Translations under genes and position numbers: made by a program
Notes under the pieces: generated by a model
Database searches by the model: none
Told to the model about the DNA's origin: nothing
What the model saw: only the letters and a program-made list of their open reading frames with translations
In this document: one piece after another, positions 27,441-38,315 of the stretch
Numbering within the stretch: position 1 is the stretch's first letter
Layout of the letters: each line of letters opens with the position of its first letter
NCBI RefSeq assembly: GCF_016899755.1
Contig: NZ_JACJJC010000001.1
Span: 186,001 to 250,000, forward strand
Source: Sutterella massiliensis
GTDB taxonomy: Bacteria > Pseudomonadota > Gammaproteobacteria > Burkholderiales > Burkholderiaceae_F
Direction of reading: 5' to 3'
DNA: 64,000 nucleotides

Positions 27441-28625
27441 ATGGGCAATTTACACGTATTTGTACGCTTATTGACGATGCTTCGACAGACAAAACTTAAA
27501 GCTCTGCTCACTTTGCTCGCCGCGACACTTTTCGCAACACTCGTTCGTGCCGAAACACAGAGCTGCCTCGTCGACCTCGAAAGCGGACAGACCATTTTGT
27601 CGGAAGCTGCCGATGAACGTATTGAAAACAATTCGACTGCGGGCCTGATGGTCGCCTACACAGCACTGTCGCTTGCGCAGCAACACGACGAGAGCCTTGA
27701 AAAGCCGGTCGTTGCGCTGGATGAGAAAACCAACAACGAGCGTACGCCCAACCTTGCCGACGCAATTGAGGCCGTTCTTCTTGCCAATGACAGAGAGGCT
27801 ATCGAGCGTATCGTGCACCACTTCGGTGCAGATATCCGCGTCTTCGTTCGCTCAATGAACGAGGAGGCGGCTAGGCTCGGACTCGCCGCATCCCGATTCG
27901 AAACTCCATTTCCGAGTGACGGTACACGCAAAAACACAACAACCGCTGCCGACACAGCCAAACTTGCTGCCGACCTCTACCGACGCTTTCCCTTTACTCG
28001 AATTTGGACATCTTCGGATTCGGTCAAATTTGGTAATCGCGATATTGAAAACGGAAATTTTCTACGACAGAACAAAGCGATAACGGGCGTCTTCGCACAT
28101 GTGGCCGAAAACGCAGTCAACGGAGCAATTCTCGCTGAAGATCCCCGCACAAACGGCAGAACGCGCCGCTTGCTCGCCATCTCACTTCACGAAGCATCTA
28201 AAGAGTCATTCGCCGAAACAATTACGACACTCTTGATGCGAGGCTATCGAGACTTCGAAACCGTTCGGGTCTTCAAACGCGGAGATGTCGTCGGCAGCGT
28301 GCCAATCTATAAGGGCAACAAAGAGGAAATCGAACTTCGTACTACGCAGGATGTCTTTGTCACGCTCACCAAGGAACGCATGCTCGAATTGGGTGAACGC
28401 GCCTTCAGCCTCAGTATCGAATACAACCGACCAATCGTCGCACCTGTAGACAAAGAAACTTCGATCGGGCAACTGATTATTTCGGTGGACGACCGAACAG
28501 TAGCGACAACGCCGCTCGTAGCGGCCGAAGATATTCGCCGCGGCGATTTTTTACGCAGACTCACCGATACTATCAAGATTGCAATCGGCTCAAAAAACAG
28601 CAGGAACCAAGAAAAAAATGACTGA
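27441..28625 (+). CDS. PBP5/DacA-family protein without active-site motifs (predicted pseudoenzyme)
   Basis: A 394-residue exported protein whose whole length aligns with D-Ala-D-Ala carboxypeptidases of the PBP5 (DacA) type, including the C-terminal all-beta PBP5 domain (about 265-370) and a terminal amphipathic helix. The signal peptide is KLKALLTLLAATLFATLVRA; a second possible ATG is at 27477. The catalytic motifs are gone: SxxK is S65-T-A-G68 (lysine replaced by glycine), SxN is L114-A-N116, and KTG is F218-A-H220. About 15 residues before the SxN position are also missing. It sits in the dacA position before ybeD. Likely structural or regulatory rather than enzymatic; very unlikely to bind beta-lactams. 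Confidence 0.85.
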   Translation: MGNLHVFVRLLTMLRQTKLKALLTLLAATLFATLVRAETQSCLVDLESGQTILSEAADERIENNSTAGLMVAYTALSLAQQHDESLEKPVVALDEKTNNERTPNLADAIEAVLLANDREAIERIVHHFGADIRVFVRSMNEEAARLGLAASRFETPFPSDGTRKNTTTAADTAKLAADLYRRFPFTRIWTSSDSVKFGNRDIENGNFLRQNKAITGVFAHVAENAVNGAILAEDPRTNGRTRRLLAISLHEASKESFAETITTLLMRGYRDFETVRVFKRGDVVGSVPIYKGNKEEIELRTTQDVFVTLTKERMLELGERAFSLSIEYNRPIVAPVDKETSIGQLIISVDDRTVATTPLVAAEDIRRGDFLRRLTDTIKIAIGSKNSRNQEKND

Positions 28626-28929
28626 ATCGAAAAAAACTGAAGACCTCAACGCTGAACTGCCCCCGAGCGAAACAAAGTCTCTCATGCAGTTCCCCATGGA
28701 ATTCCCCATCAAAATCATGGGAGTTGCAACAGAAGACTTTCTTGATATCGTTCATGGTATTGCCAGAGAACACTTTGAAGACTTCAGCGAAGAGTTCACC
28801 AAGACGGAATACTCCCGCACGGGGAAATACATGTCTGTGACGATTACGGTCAACGCTCAGTCAAAAGATCAGCTCGACAACGTTTACCGTACCTATACTT
28901 CCCACCCCAAGGTAAAAATCGTTCTCTAA
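28618..28929 (+). CDS. ybeD: DUF493 family protein (YbeD)
   Basis: A 103-residue DUF493 protein: MQFPMEFPIKIMGVATEDF, then the ferredoxin-like alpha/beta pattern ending SKDQLDNVYRTYTSHPKVKIVL. E. coli YbeD has an ACT-like fold of unknown function. The start at 28618 is chosen over 28579 because AGGAA lies before it and homology begins after it; it overlaps the dacA-like stop by 8 bases. The dacA-ybeD order matches E. coli, but lipB/lipA do not follow here; menA does. Confidence 0.88.
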   Translation: MTESKKTEDLNAELPPSETKSLMQFPMEFPIKIMGVATEDFLDIVHGIAREHFEDFSEEFTKTEYSRTGKYMSVTITVNAQSKDQLDNVYRTYTSHPKVKIVL

Positions 28930-28938
28930 CCCGCTGCA

Positions 28939-29916
28939 ATGTCCTCACCCAACTCTTCTTCGGAGAAGCCGCACTCGGAGCACCCGGTAGACTACCCCGG
29001 CCTTTTGGGAGCCTGGCTCGCGTTCACGCGTCCGAAAACCTGGGGGCTCACCGTAGCGCCGGTGATGGCCGCACTCGCCCTCGTCTGGAGCGAACAGCAC
29101 ATCTTCGACCCGATTATTGCACTCTTCACCGTATCCGTAGCCGTGCTCATGCAGATGCTCACAAACATGGAGAACGATCTCGGCTATACGGAGCGAAAAG
29201 CTGAAGTCGGCAATCGACGAGGTCTGCCGAGAGCAACGACACGCGGCTGGATTTCGGTGAGTGCAGCCAAAGCAGCCATACGAGCCGTCATCGTGCTAGG
29301 CCTTTTGAATACGGCAGTCCTGATCCATTTCGGCGGCTGGGTCTTCACAGTCGTGGGCATCGCGTCGATCATCGCAGCCTACTGCTATATGGGCGGCCCA
29401 AAACCAATCGCCTACACGCCGTTCGGCGAATGCCTCGTGCTCATCTTCTTCGGACTCACCTCCGTTTGCGGTACCTTTTACCTGCAAGCGGGCTTTGTAA
29501 GCCTCAATGCTGTACTCCTGAGCGTTGCATTAGGTTGCATCGCGTCGGCAGTGCTCGCCGTGAATAATTTCAGAGACAGAGCACACGACGCGAGCGTCGG
29601 CAGACGGACGCTCGCGGTCGTTATGTCCGAAGAAGGTTTTCTGAAACTTTTTGAAGCGATGATCGTGCTGCCCTACATTCTGGTCGCAATCATCGTTGTC
29701 AAGGATATGACGTATTGGCCTTACTTTCTCGTCATGGCCAGCTTTCCCGACTGCATGCGACTGCCAGAGAAACTCAAAAAGCTCGAACACGAAGCACTCA
29801 ACGAGGTCATGTTTGCCTGCGTGAAACTCGAAGTAAAGTTCTGCGGGCTGTTCGTCATCGGTGCGTTGATCCAATCGTTGCTGATGCAACTCACCGTGCG
29901 TCAATTCACGCTCTGA
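28939..29916 (+). CDS. menA: UbiA-family prenyltransferase, probably 1,4-dihydroxy-2-naphthoate polyprenyltransferase
   Basis: A 325-residue polytopic prenyltransferase with about eight to nine helices. The segment YMGGPKPIAYTPFGECLVL and the NNFRDRAHDASVGRRTLAV second motif are typical of MenA, which attaches the polyprenyl tail in menaquinone synthesis. The first aspartate-rich site reads NMENDLGYTERKAEVGNRRG, diverged from the usual NDYFD. It lies 9 bases after ybeD. With ubiE in the window (61 kb) the organism probably makes menaquinone. A related UbiA prenyltransferase role cannot be excluded. Confidence 0.8.
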   Translation: MSSPNSSSEKPHSEHPVDYPGLLGAWLAFTRPKTWGLTVAPVMAALALVWSEQHIFDPIIALFTVSVAVLMQMLTNMENDLGYTERKAEVGNRRGLPRATTRGWISVSAAKAAIRAVIVLGLLNTAVLIHFGGWVFTVVGIASIIAAYCYMGGPKPIAYTPFGECLVLIFFGLTSVCGTFYLQAGFVSLNAVLLSVALGCIASAVLAVNNFRDRAHDASVGRRTLAVVMSEEGFLKLFEAMIVLPYILVAIIVVKDMTYWPYFLVMASFPDCMRLPEKLKKLEHEALNEVMFACVKLEVKFCGLFVIGALIQSLLMQLTVRQFTL

Positions 29917-29948
29917 CAGAGCTACAGCAAAACCGACGTGTGCAATAG

Positions 29949-29987
29949 AAAAGCGCTGCCTCGTATCGTTTGGGACAGCGTTTTTCT
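29949..29987. terminator. intrinsic terminator between menA and the BON gene
   Basis: AAAGCGCTG (29950-29958) pairs with CAGCGTTTT (from 29976) around a 17-base loop, and TTTTT follows on the plus strand. A-rich sequence on the left gives a weaker T-run for the opposite strand. It separates convergent menA and the BON lipoprotein. Confidence 0.65.
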
Positions 29988-30017
29988 TATACGCAAGCAA
30001 CGTCAGGATTCGATCGA

Positions 30018-30686
30018 TCAGGGCTGTTCAGAGGTCGACGCATTAGAACTGTCGACATTCTGCATGCGGCGCGCCACCTCTTCGGCAGATTCAACTGTAA
30101 AGCACGTCACGATCTTCTGTACGCCAGAGACCTCTGCTGCCGTTTGAGCTGCTAGTTGCGCCTCCTCTCGGGTTACGAGCCCCATCAGGTAGACAATGCC
30201 CCGATCAACCGTCACTTTCATCTGATTGAGCGAGATGCGGCTGTTGCCAATGATGGCCGAACGGACCTTCGTAGCAAGCATCGAATCAGAGAGGCGCGTC
30301 GTCATGGAAGTTGGATCCATGACAGCGAGTTCGTTGATTACCTCCCGCACGTCAAGACTCGCAGCAGCGACCTGCTGAGCTGTTTGGCGATCATTGAGTG
30401 TTGCCACCTCACCCGAAAGCAGCACGCGGCCCTCGTAGCTCGTTACAGTTACATGACGCTTCGACTGACCGAGCGCCTGATCCACTTCGTAGGAAACACG
30501 CTGCTCAATCACTTGATCACTCACAATCGTGCCCGTCGTACGTCGGTCGGTCACAACGGTAGCAGTTGTCACAGCGGCGCCCCCCACAATGAACGGTGCG
30601 GCGACACACCCGGAAAGCAACACGACGAGCGAAGTCAAAGTTGCGCAACATGCAGCGCGTTGAGTGTTGTTGTTCATTTGTTTCAT
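30018..30686 (-). CDS. BON-domain outer membrane lipoprotein (DolP/YraP-like)
   Basis: A 222-residue lipoprotein: signal peptide with lipobox LLSGC, a glycine/valine-rich stretch (PFIVGGAAVTTATVVTDRRT) and two BON domains (about 60-125 and 135-205; ITVTSYEGRVLLSGEV-like and VTVDRGIVYLMGLVTREEA). This matches DolP (YraP), a dual-BON lipoprotein that binds anionic phospholipid at the division site and supports outer membrane integrity. It ends in a polar tail. Single-gene unit on the minus strand next to the Crp/Fnr gene. Confidence 0.85.
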   Translation of the reverse strand: MKQMNNNTQRAACCATLTSLVVLLSGCVAAPFIVGGAAVTTATVVTDRRTTGTIVSDQVIEQRVSYEVDQALGQSKRHVTVTSYEGRVLLSGEVATLNDRQTAQQVAAASLDVREVINELAVMDPTSMTTRLSDSMLATKVRSAIIGNSRISLNQMKVTVDRGIVYLMGLVTREEAQLAAQTAAEVSGVQKIVTCFTVESAEEVARRMQNVDSSNASTSEQP

Positions 30687-30777
30687 CCCATATCTCGCGG
30701 GAAATCAAAAAGCCTCCGCCCGCTTCAAAAGCCTGCAAGCGTGAATTTTTTCAGTCTACGCCAGTAGAGAACTCGCC

Positions 30778-31536
30778 TCAATGCTCTGAAGTTTCGTTGA
30801 ACGTCAGTTGTGAACCAAGCACGTTGCTCGCTCGTTCCCAGTACTGAAGGAAGCGACTTCGTTTCAAAAGAAGCTTGTGGGAACGGAAGCGAATGATGTC
30901 GCTTTCACGCCAGTCTCTAAGTACGTCCCTCACACTCTCCGGACTTGCCCCTAAAAGCGTTGCGGCCACTTTTCTCGAGGGTGGAACAGCAAGGCCGAGC
31001 CATTCAACTGTCGGCACCTTCAGTCCCTCAGCAAACGCTTTATCAAGCTGCGAAGCACAGAGCAGAAAAAACACGCCCAAACGCGTTTCAAGATCAGCTG
31101 AATGATTCACCAGCAGTCCGCAACGATCTGAAAGCGCGCAGGCTGCCGAGTAGCTGTAAAGCTCCTTCTGCCAAACCGCATTTTGGTCACAGATTCGCAA
31201 CAGTAGCTCTGCGTTGACAACGAGTACTTCAGTCGTCGTCATACACCAATGTTGTCTCGGCATCCTATCGGCCAGATAGAGAGATTCGAAACTGCCGCAG
31301 AGCGTACCTGGTCCCGCGATTGATACCAGCAACGGATCCTCATGCAACGCATCCGTGAGTGCTTTGACGACAAGTCCGCGCCGCACAAACATCAGCTTGG
31401 AAAAGAACCCCGGTGTCTGATAGATGACTTCGCCTCTGCGAAAGACAACACTGTGTCCTAACCCGTGCATGACACCGGCCATGGAACGAGACAGTTTAGG
31501 AGAAAACCAGGGAAGGATTTGACTGCTGGAAAACAT
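30778..31536 (-). CDS. Crp/Fnr-family transcriptional regulator
   Basis: A 252-residue regulator with an N-terminal cyclic-nucleotide-binding-like beta barrel (GEVIYQTPGFFSKLMFVRRGLV) and a C-terminal winged helix (VPPSRKVAATLLGASPESVRDVLRDWRESDIIRF). The N-terminus lacks the cysteine cluster of oxygen-sensing Fnr, and no clear cAMP-binding RxS phosphate cassette is seen, so the ligand is unknown. It borders the proposed replication origin and reads away from it. Confidence 0.82.
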   Translation of the reverse strand: MFSSSQILPWFSPKLSRSMAGVMHGLGHSVVFRRGEVIYQTPGFFSKLMFVRRGLVVKALTDALHEDPLLVSIAGPGTLCGSFESLYLADRMPRQHWCMTTTEVLVVNAELLLRICDQNAVWQKELYSYSAACALSDRCGLLVNHSADLETRLGVFFLLCASQLDKAFAEGLKVPTVEWLGLAVPPSRKVAATLLGASPESVRDVLRDWRESDIIRFRSHKLLLKRSRFLQYWERASNVLGSQLTFNETSEH

Positions 31537-31860
31537 GCAATCGAAACAACAAAAATGATGTTATTTGTGTGGATAAATTCTGTTGATAACTTCTTTGTTG
31601 CTGAGACGTTTTGTTGATAAACCCAGGACATCACCAGATTCTTAAAAGCTTCTCAACACACTGTTCACGGCAGCCAACAAGTTGTCAGGTTAGTTCTCAA
31701 CAGGGTTATTACGAACTTAATTGATTGATTTTTATAAAATAAACAACGATATCAACAAGGAGGAGCCTTCCCTACATACTACTAACGACTAATTTAAAGA
31801 ATAAAAAAGAATAATAAGTAAGGAAGAAGTCGTCCGACATTTTAAAGGACGCTTCTTGAG
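31537..31860. other. candidate replication origin (oriC)
   Basis: AT-rich and gene-free. DnaA-box-like 9-mers: TTATCCACA as its reverse at 31568-31576 (perfect consensus), TTATCAACA reversed at 31581-31589 and 31612-31620, TTCTCAACA forward at 31650-31658 and 31694-31702, and ATATCAACA forward at 31749-31757. Box orientation flips in the middle. AT-rich stretches at 31715-31745 and 31788-31822 could unwind. Base composition changes here: hand counts give G 42 / C 50 at 31081-31260 but G 57 / C 34 at 32161-32340 on the plus strand. An imperfect 11-bp hairpin (31824-31835 with 31847-31857) closes the region. Confidence 0.6.
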
Positions 31861-32054
31861 GCGCAAAATTTAGAACTCCTTAGCTCGACTAAAGAAAGTG
31901 CTGTTCGAACGCCAGTTGAGCAAGTGGTTGAAAACCCGTTCAAACAACTGTTGGTTGTTCGGGGTTTGTTTGTGTATATTCTATGGATATCACATGTATA
32001 TTTATTAGTGGCTGGAGAATTTCGGTCTTGGGTATAACTGCACTCGACTGTACG
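31861..32054. other. gene-free AT-rich stretch beside the origin candidate
   Basis: No open frame of note. It contains an imperfect inverted repeat at about 31932-31970 (AAACCC...AACAAC paired with GTTGTT...GGGGTTT) and short AT-rich runs near 31975-32005. It may be part of the origin or a regulatory segment; nothing more specific can be supported. Confidence 0.35.
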
Positions 32055-32096
32055 AAAACAAAAAAAGCGGCCCAGTGAGTTGGTACTCGGGGCCGC
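32055..32096 (-). terminator. intrinsic terminator of the 5'-nucleotidase gene
   Basis: On the minus strand the GC-rich arm GCGGCCC at 32090-32096 pairs with GGGCCGC at 32067-32073 (with a smaller inner AGT/ACT pairing), followed by TTTTTT and TTTT. It lies about 55 bases after the 5'-nucleotidase stop and seals the origin side from leftward transcription. Confidence 0.8.
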
Positions 32097-32149
32097 ATGT
32101 TTAAGTGTTCTGACTTGATGAAGCTTCGATCGCGATGTGCTCGTTGGGG

Positions 32150-33085
32150 TTAGCGTTTGGCGTTATGGATGCCGAAGGGAACGAGTACGGATGGGATCTG
32201 TGCCTCAACGGCCGTCAAATGACGGACCTGATCGTCAAAGAATATGTGAGGGCGTATGGCTTCGAGAATCGGTGCTTTGGATAGTCCATCGAGAAGAAAG
32301 AGCTCTGCGGCGTTCATACCGAAGCTTTTAAGAGTGGTAATGAGTCGCTCTTCACTTTGCGCACCGCGTGCGGTTACAACTGAAATGCGAATCGCTGGGT
32401 TGAAATAGGGGTCATATTGGCCGCGTAGTTTGTAGTCAAGTCTTTGAAAGGCTGACAGTTTTTGGAACAGATTTCGAAGCGGTCCCGGTGCATGAGGTGT
32501 CCTTGCCTTTTCCTGTTCAAACTTCTGAAAGCCTTGCAGCCCTTCTTTTTGAAATTGACGTTCAGACTCGTCGTCGGCGAGTACACCGTCGAAATCGAAT
32601 GCGATTTTGAGGGTGGGGTCGCTGTCTTGCGAATTATCTTCGACCGGATTAGGCAGCACGAGACCGCCAGGGAGTCCAGCTTGAACGGCTTTTTCTACAT
32701 TTTCGGGGTTGGCTGATAGAAAAAGAGAGACATTGAATGCTTGAATGAATGGAAATGTTGAATGTCCGGATGTAAATGCACCCGCATTGATCGGCAACTT
32801 GTAGTGCCGGCAGGAGTTGAAGAAGCGTCTGCCTGTTTCTGGCGAGTTTCTCGAAAGAACGACGACGCGGAAGGGCTCCGAATCACCGAATAGTTTGTTG
32901 AGGCCCAGCAAGCGTTTGACGAATGGGAAGGCAACGCCGGGCTTAAGCGGGTTGTCTTGGTTTTGCTGTTGGTAGTCTCGAAACGCCGCATAGCCTTCTT
33001 CTTCGAAAAGCTTGTGCTCTGCCTCGAGATCGAAGAGCGCTCTCGAGGAGACGGCGACGACGAGTTGCTCGGGGTTCTGGGGCAT
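32150..33085 (-). CDS. cytosolic 5'-nucleotidase (NT5C1-like family)
   Basis: A 311-residue protein of the 5-nucleotidase family related to animal cN-I. The HAD-type nucleophile motif is KIAFDFDGVLADDESE near residue 160, with SVVTARG (motif II threonine) and DGLSKAPILEAIRPHIFFDDQ (motif III/IV) later. The N-terminal half (VVAVSSRALFDLEAEHKLFEEEG) is the family cap region. It would dephosphorylate nucleoside monophosphates in the cytoplasm. GGAG precedes the ATG at 33085. It lies between the origin candidate and gyrB. Confidence 0.87.
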   Translation of the reverse strand: MPQNPEQLVVAVSSRALFDLEAEHKLFEEEGYAAFRDYQQQNQDNPLKPGVAFPFVKRLLGLNKLFGDSEPFRVVVLSRNSPETGRRFFNSCRHYKLPINAGAFTSGHSTFPFIQAFNVSLFLSANPENVEKAVQAGLPGGLVLPNPVEDNSQDSDPTLKIAFDFDGVLADDESERQFQKEGLQGFQKFEQEKARTPHAPGPLRNLFQKLSAFQRLDYKLRGQYDPYFNPAIRISVVTARGAQSEERLITTLKSFGMNAAELFLLDGLSKAPILEAIRPHIFFDDQVRHLTAVEAQIPSVLVPFGIHNAKR

Positions 33086-33101
33086 TAGGCGCTCCGATTG
33101 T

Positions 33102-33137
33102 AAAAAAGCCCTCCGTACGAATCGATCGTCGAAGGGC
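33102..33137 (-). terminator. intrinsic terminator downstream of gyrB
   Basis: Read leftward, GCCCT (33137-33133) pairs with AGGGC (33112-33108) around a loop with further CG pairing possible, followed by TTTTTT at 33107-33102. It lies 15-50 bases past the gyrB stop and before the 5'-nucleotidase start. Confidence 0.6.
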
Positions 33138-33151
33138 GTTTGTATTGAATG

Positions 33152-36927
<3,776 letters not shown>

Positions 36928-36968
36928 GATGTGATTTTGCTTGTTGTTGTCGGTTCTAGCGGCCCGCG

Positions 36969-38315
36969 TTATCCGCGGATCATTTGCTCAAGGACGTGAA
37001 TTTCGTGGTTGAGCGTGTCGTCGCAAAGCCTATCCTGTGCGATTTTACGGACGGCGTGGGCAACGGAAGCGTGATCGCGTCCGCCGAATTGCGCGCCGAT
37101 TTCTGGGAGGCTGCATTGCGTGAGCTCCTTGGCGAGATAAATGGCTATCTGACGTGCAAGCGCAATACGCCGGCTTTTTTTTGTTGAAATCAGATCGTCT
37201 TTTGAAATTTTGAAGTAATCCGCCACCGTGCGCAGAATCCTGGGGACGGTGGCAGCTCCTTCGTTCAGAAGCAGATCGTGAAGCGCAGCTTTGGCTTGCT
37301 CTATCGTAACCTGCCCAGGCACGGCGAACTGAAAACGTTGAAAGGCAACGATTTGCTGCAGCGCTCCTTCGAGCTCTCGAATATTCGTCTTGAGACGCTT
37401 GGCGATGAAGGCGGCTGTCTCATCGGTGAGCTCGATGCGCATGTCGTGCGCTTTGGTAAGCAGAATCGCCGTTCGCATTTCCTGGTCGGGCATATCGAGC
37501 GATACGCTCATGCCCTGAGAGAGTTGTTCGGCAAGCGGGGCCCCCAACCTTCTGAGCGTTTTCACGCCCTCATCGGTTGCAAAAACGGTTTGACGGCCGG
37601 CAGTCGCACGCGCTGCAAGGAGGCATCCTAAACTCTGCTCGATATCGTGGGCTGCGGCGATATCCTGCAGGTCGTCGACAATCAACATATCGAGTCCGAT
37701 GTAGCGGTCTTCGATTGTTTCAAGCGTGCGCTCTCCCTGAGTCTGCGCACGCCTGAGCTCTTCGACCATCACAAGAGCGCCAGTGCAAAGGACTTTAGCC
37801 TTCGGATGAAGCTCGAGATAGCGATGTCCGATGGCATGAAGCAGGTGGGTTTTCCCACGGCCCGAGGCGCCGAACACGTGCAAAGGGTTGTATTGCGAAC
37901 CGCTCGTGTGCGCAACATGCTCTGCAGCGGTAACTGCAAGCTGATTCGCGTGTCCGGTGACGTAGGATTCGAAAGTAAGTCCGGGCAGTAGTCCGGTTTT
38001 GCTGCGTCGATCAAGTTCGGCTTGAGTGGCTTGACGATGAAAGCTCGGGCCCTCCGCTTCACGCGAAAGTCCTTCATGGGTTTCGTGCGAACGGAGCGAT
38101 TGGGGGAGACGGGCGGAGCGCATCTCTGCTGGTCGGTAGAAGAGTGCCGGAGAATTCGGCAAGACAGGCACGCCAGCGGTTGCCGGGAGGAGCGCGAAAG
38201 AAAGCCGCTGACGGGATTGCGGGCAGATTTCGCCGAACAGTTTTGCATGCCTTCTCGGGGCGAGCCCGGAGACTTCACGAAGCACAAGAAGGCAGTTTTG
38301 CCAAAACTCATTCAT
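36969..38315 (-). CDS. dnaA: chromosomal replication initiator DnaA, divergent AAA+ core
   Basis: A 448-residue DnaA. Walker A is GASGRGKT (149-156), Walker B LIVDD (211-215), sensor II arginine R313 in NIRELEGAL, and the DnaA-box-binding signature GGRDHASVAHA (411-421) is intact, so box recognition should be kept. Against remembered E. coli and beta sequences, the Box VII arginines (DRLKSRF) align without gaps to APLAEQL: R281 is P260 and the arginine finger R285 is Q264. The initiator-specific segment is also diverged (AAHDIEQSLG instead of KERSQEEFFHTF), and domain I after FWQNCLLVLRE is unrecognisable. Position next to dnaN and the C-terminus make the identity secure; the mechanism of filament formation is in doubt. 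Confidence 0.93.
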   Translation of the reverse strand: MNEFWQNCLLVLREVSGLAPRRHAKLFGEICPQSRQRLSFALLPATAGVPVLPNSPALFYRPAEMRSARLPQSLRSHETHEGLSREAEGPSFHRQATQAELDRRSKTGLLPGLTFESYVTGHANQLAVTAAEHVAHTSGSQYNPLHVFGASGRGKTHLLHAIGHRYLELHPKAKVLCTGALVMVEELRRAQTQGERTLETIEDRYIGLDMLIVDDLQDIAAAHDIEQSLGCLLAARATAGRQTVFATDEGVKTLRRLGAPLAEQLSQGMSVSLDMPDQEMRTAILLTKAHDMRIELTDETAAFIAKRLKTNIRELEGALQQIVAFQRFQFAVPGQVTIEQAKAALHDLLLNEGAATVPRILRTVADYFKISKDDLISTKKSRRIALARQIAIYLAKELTQCSLPEIGAQFGGRDHASVAHAVRKIAQDRLCDDTLNHEIHVLEQMIRG

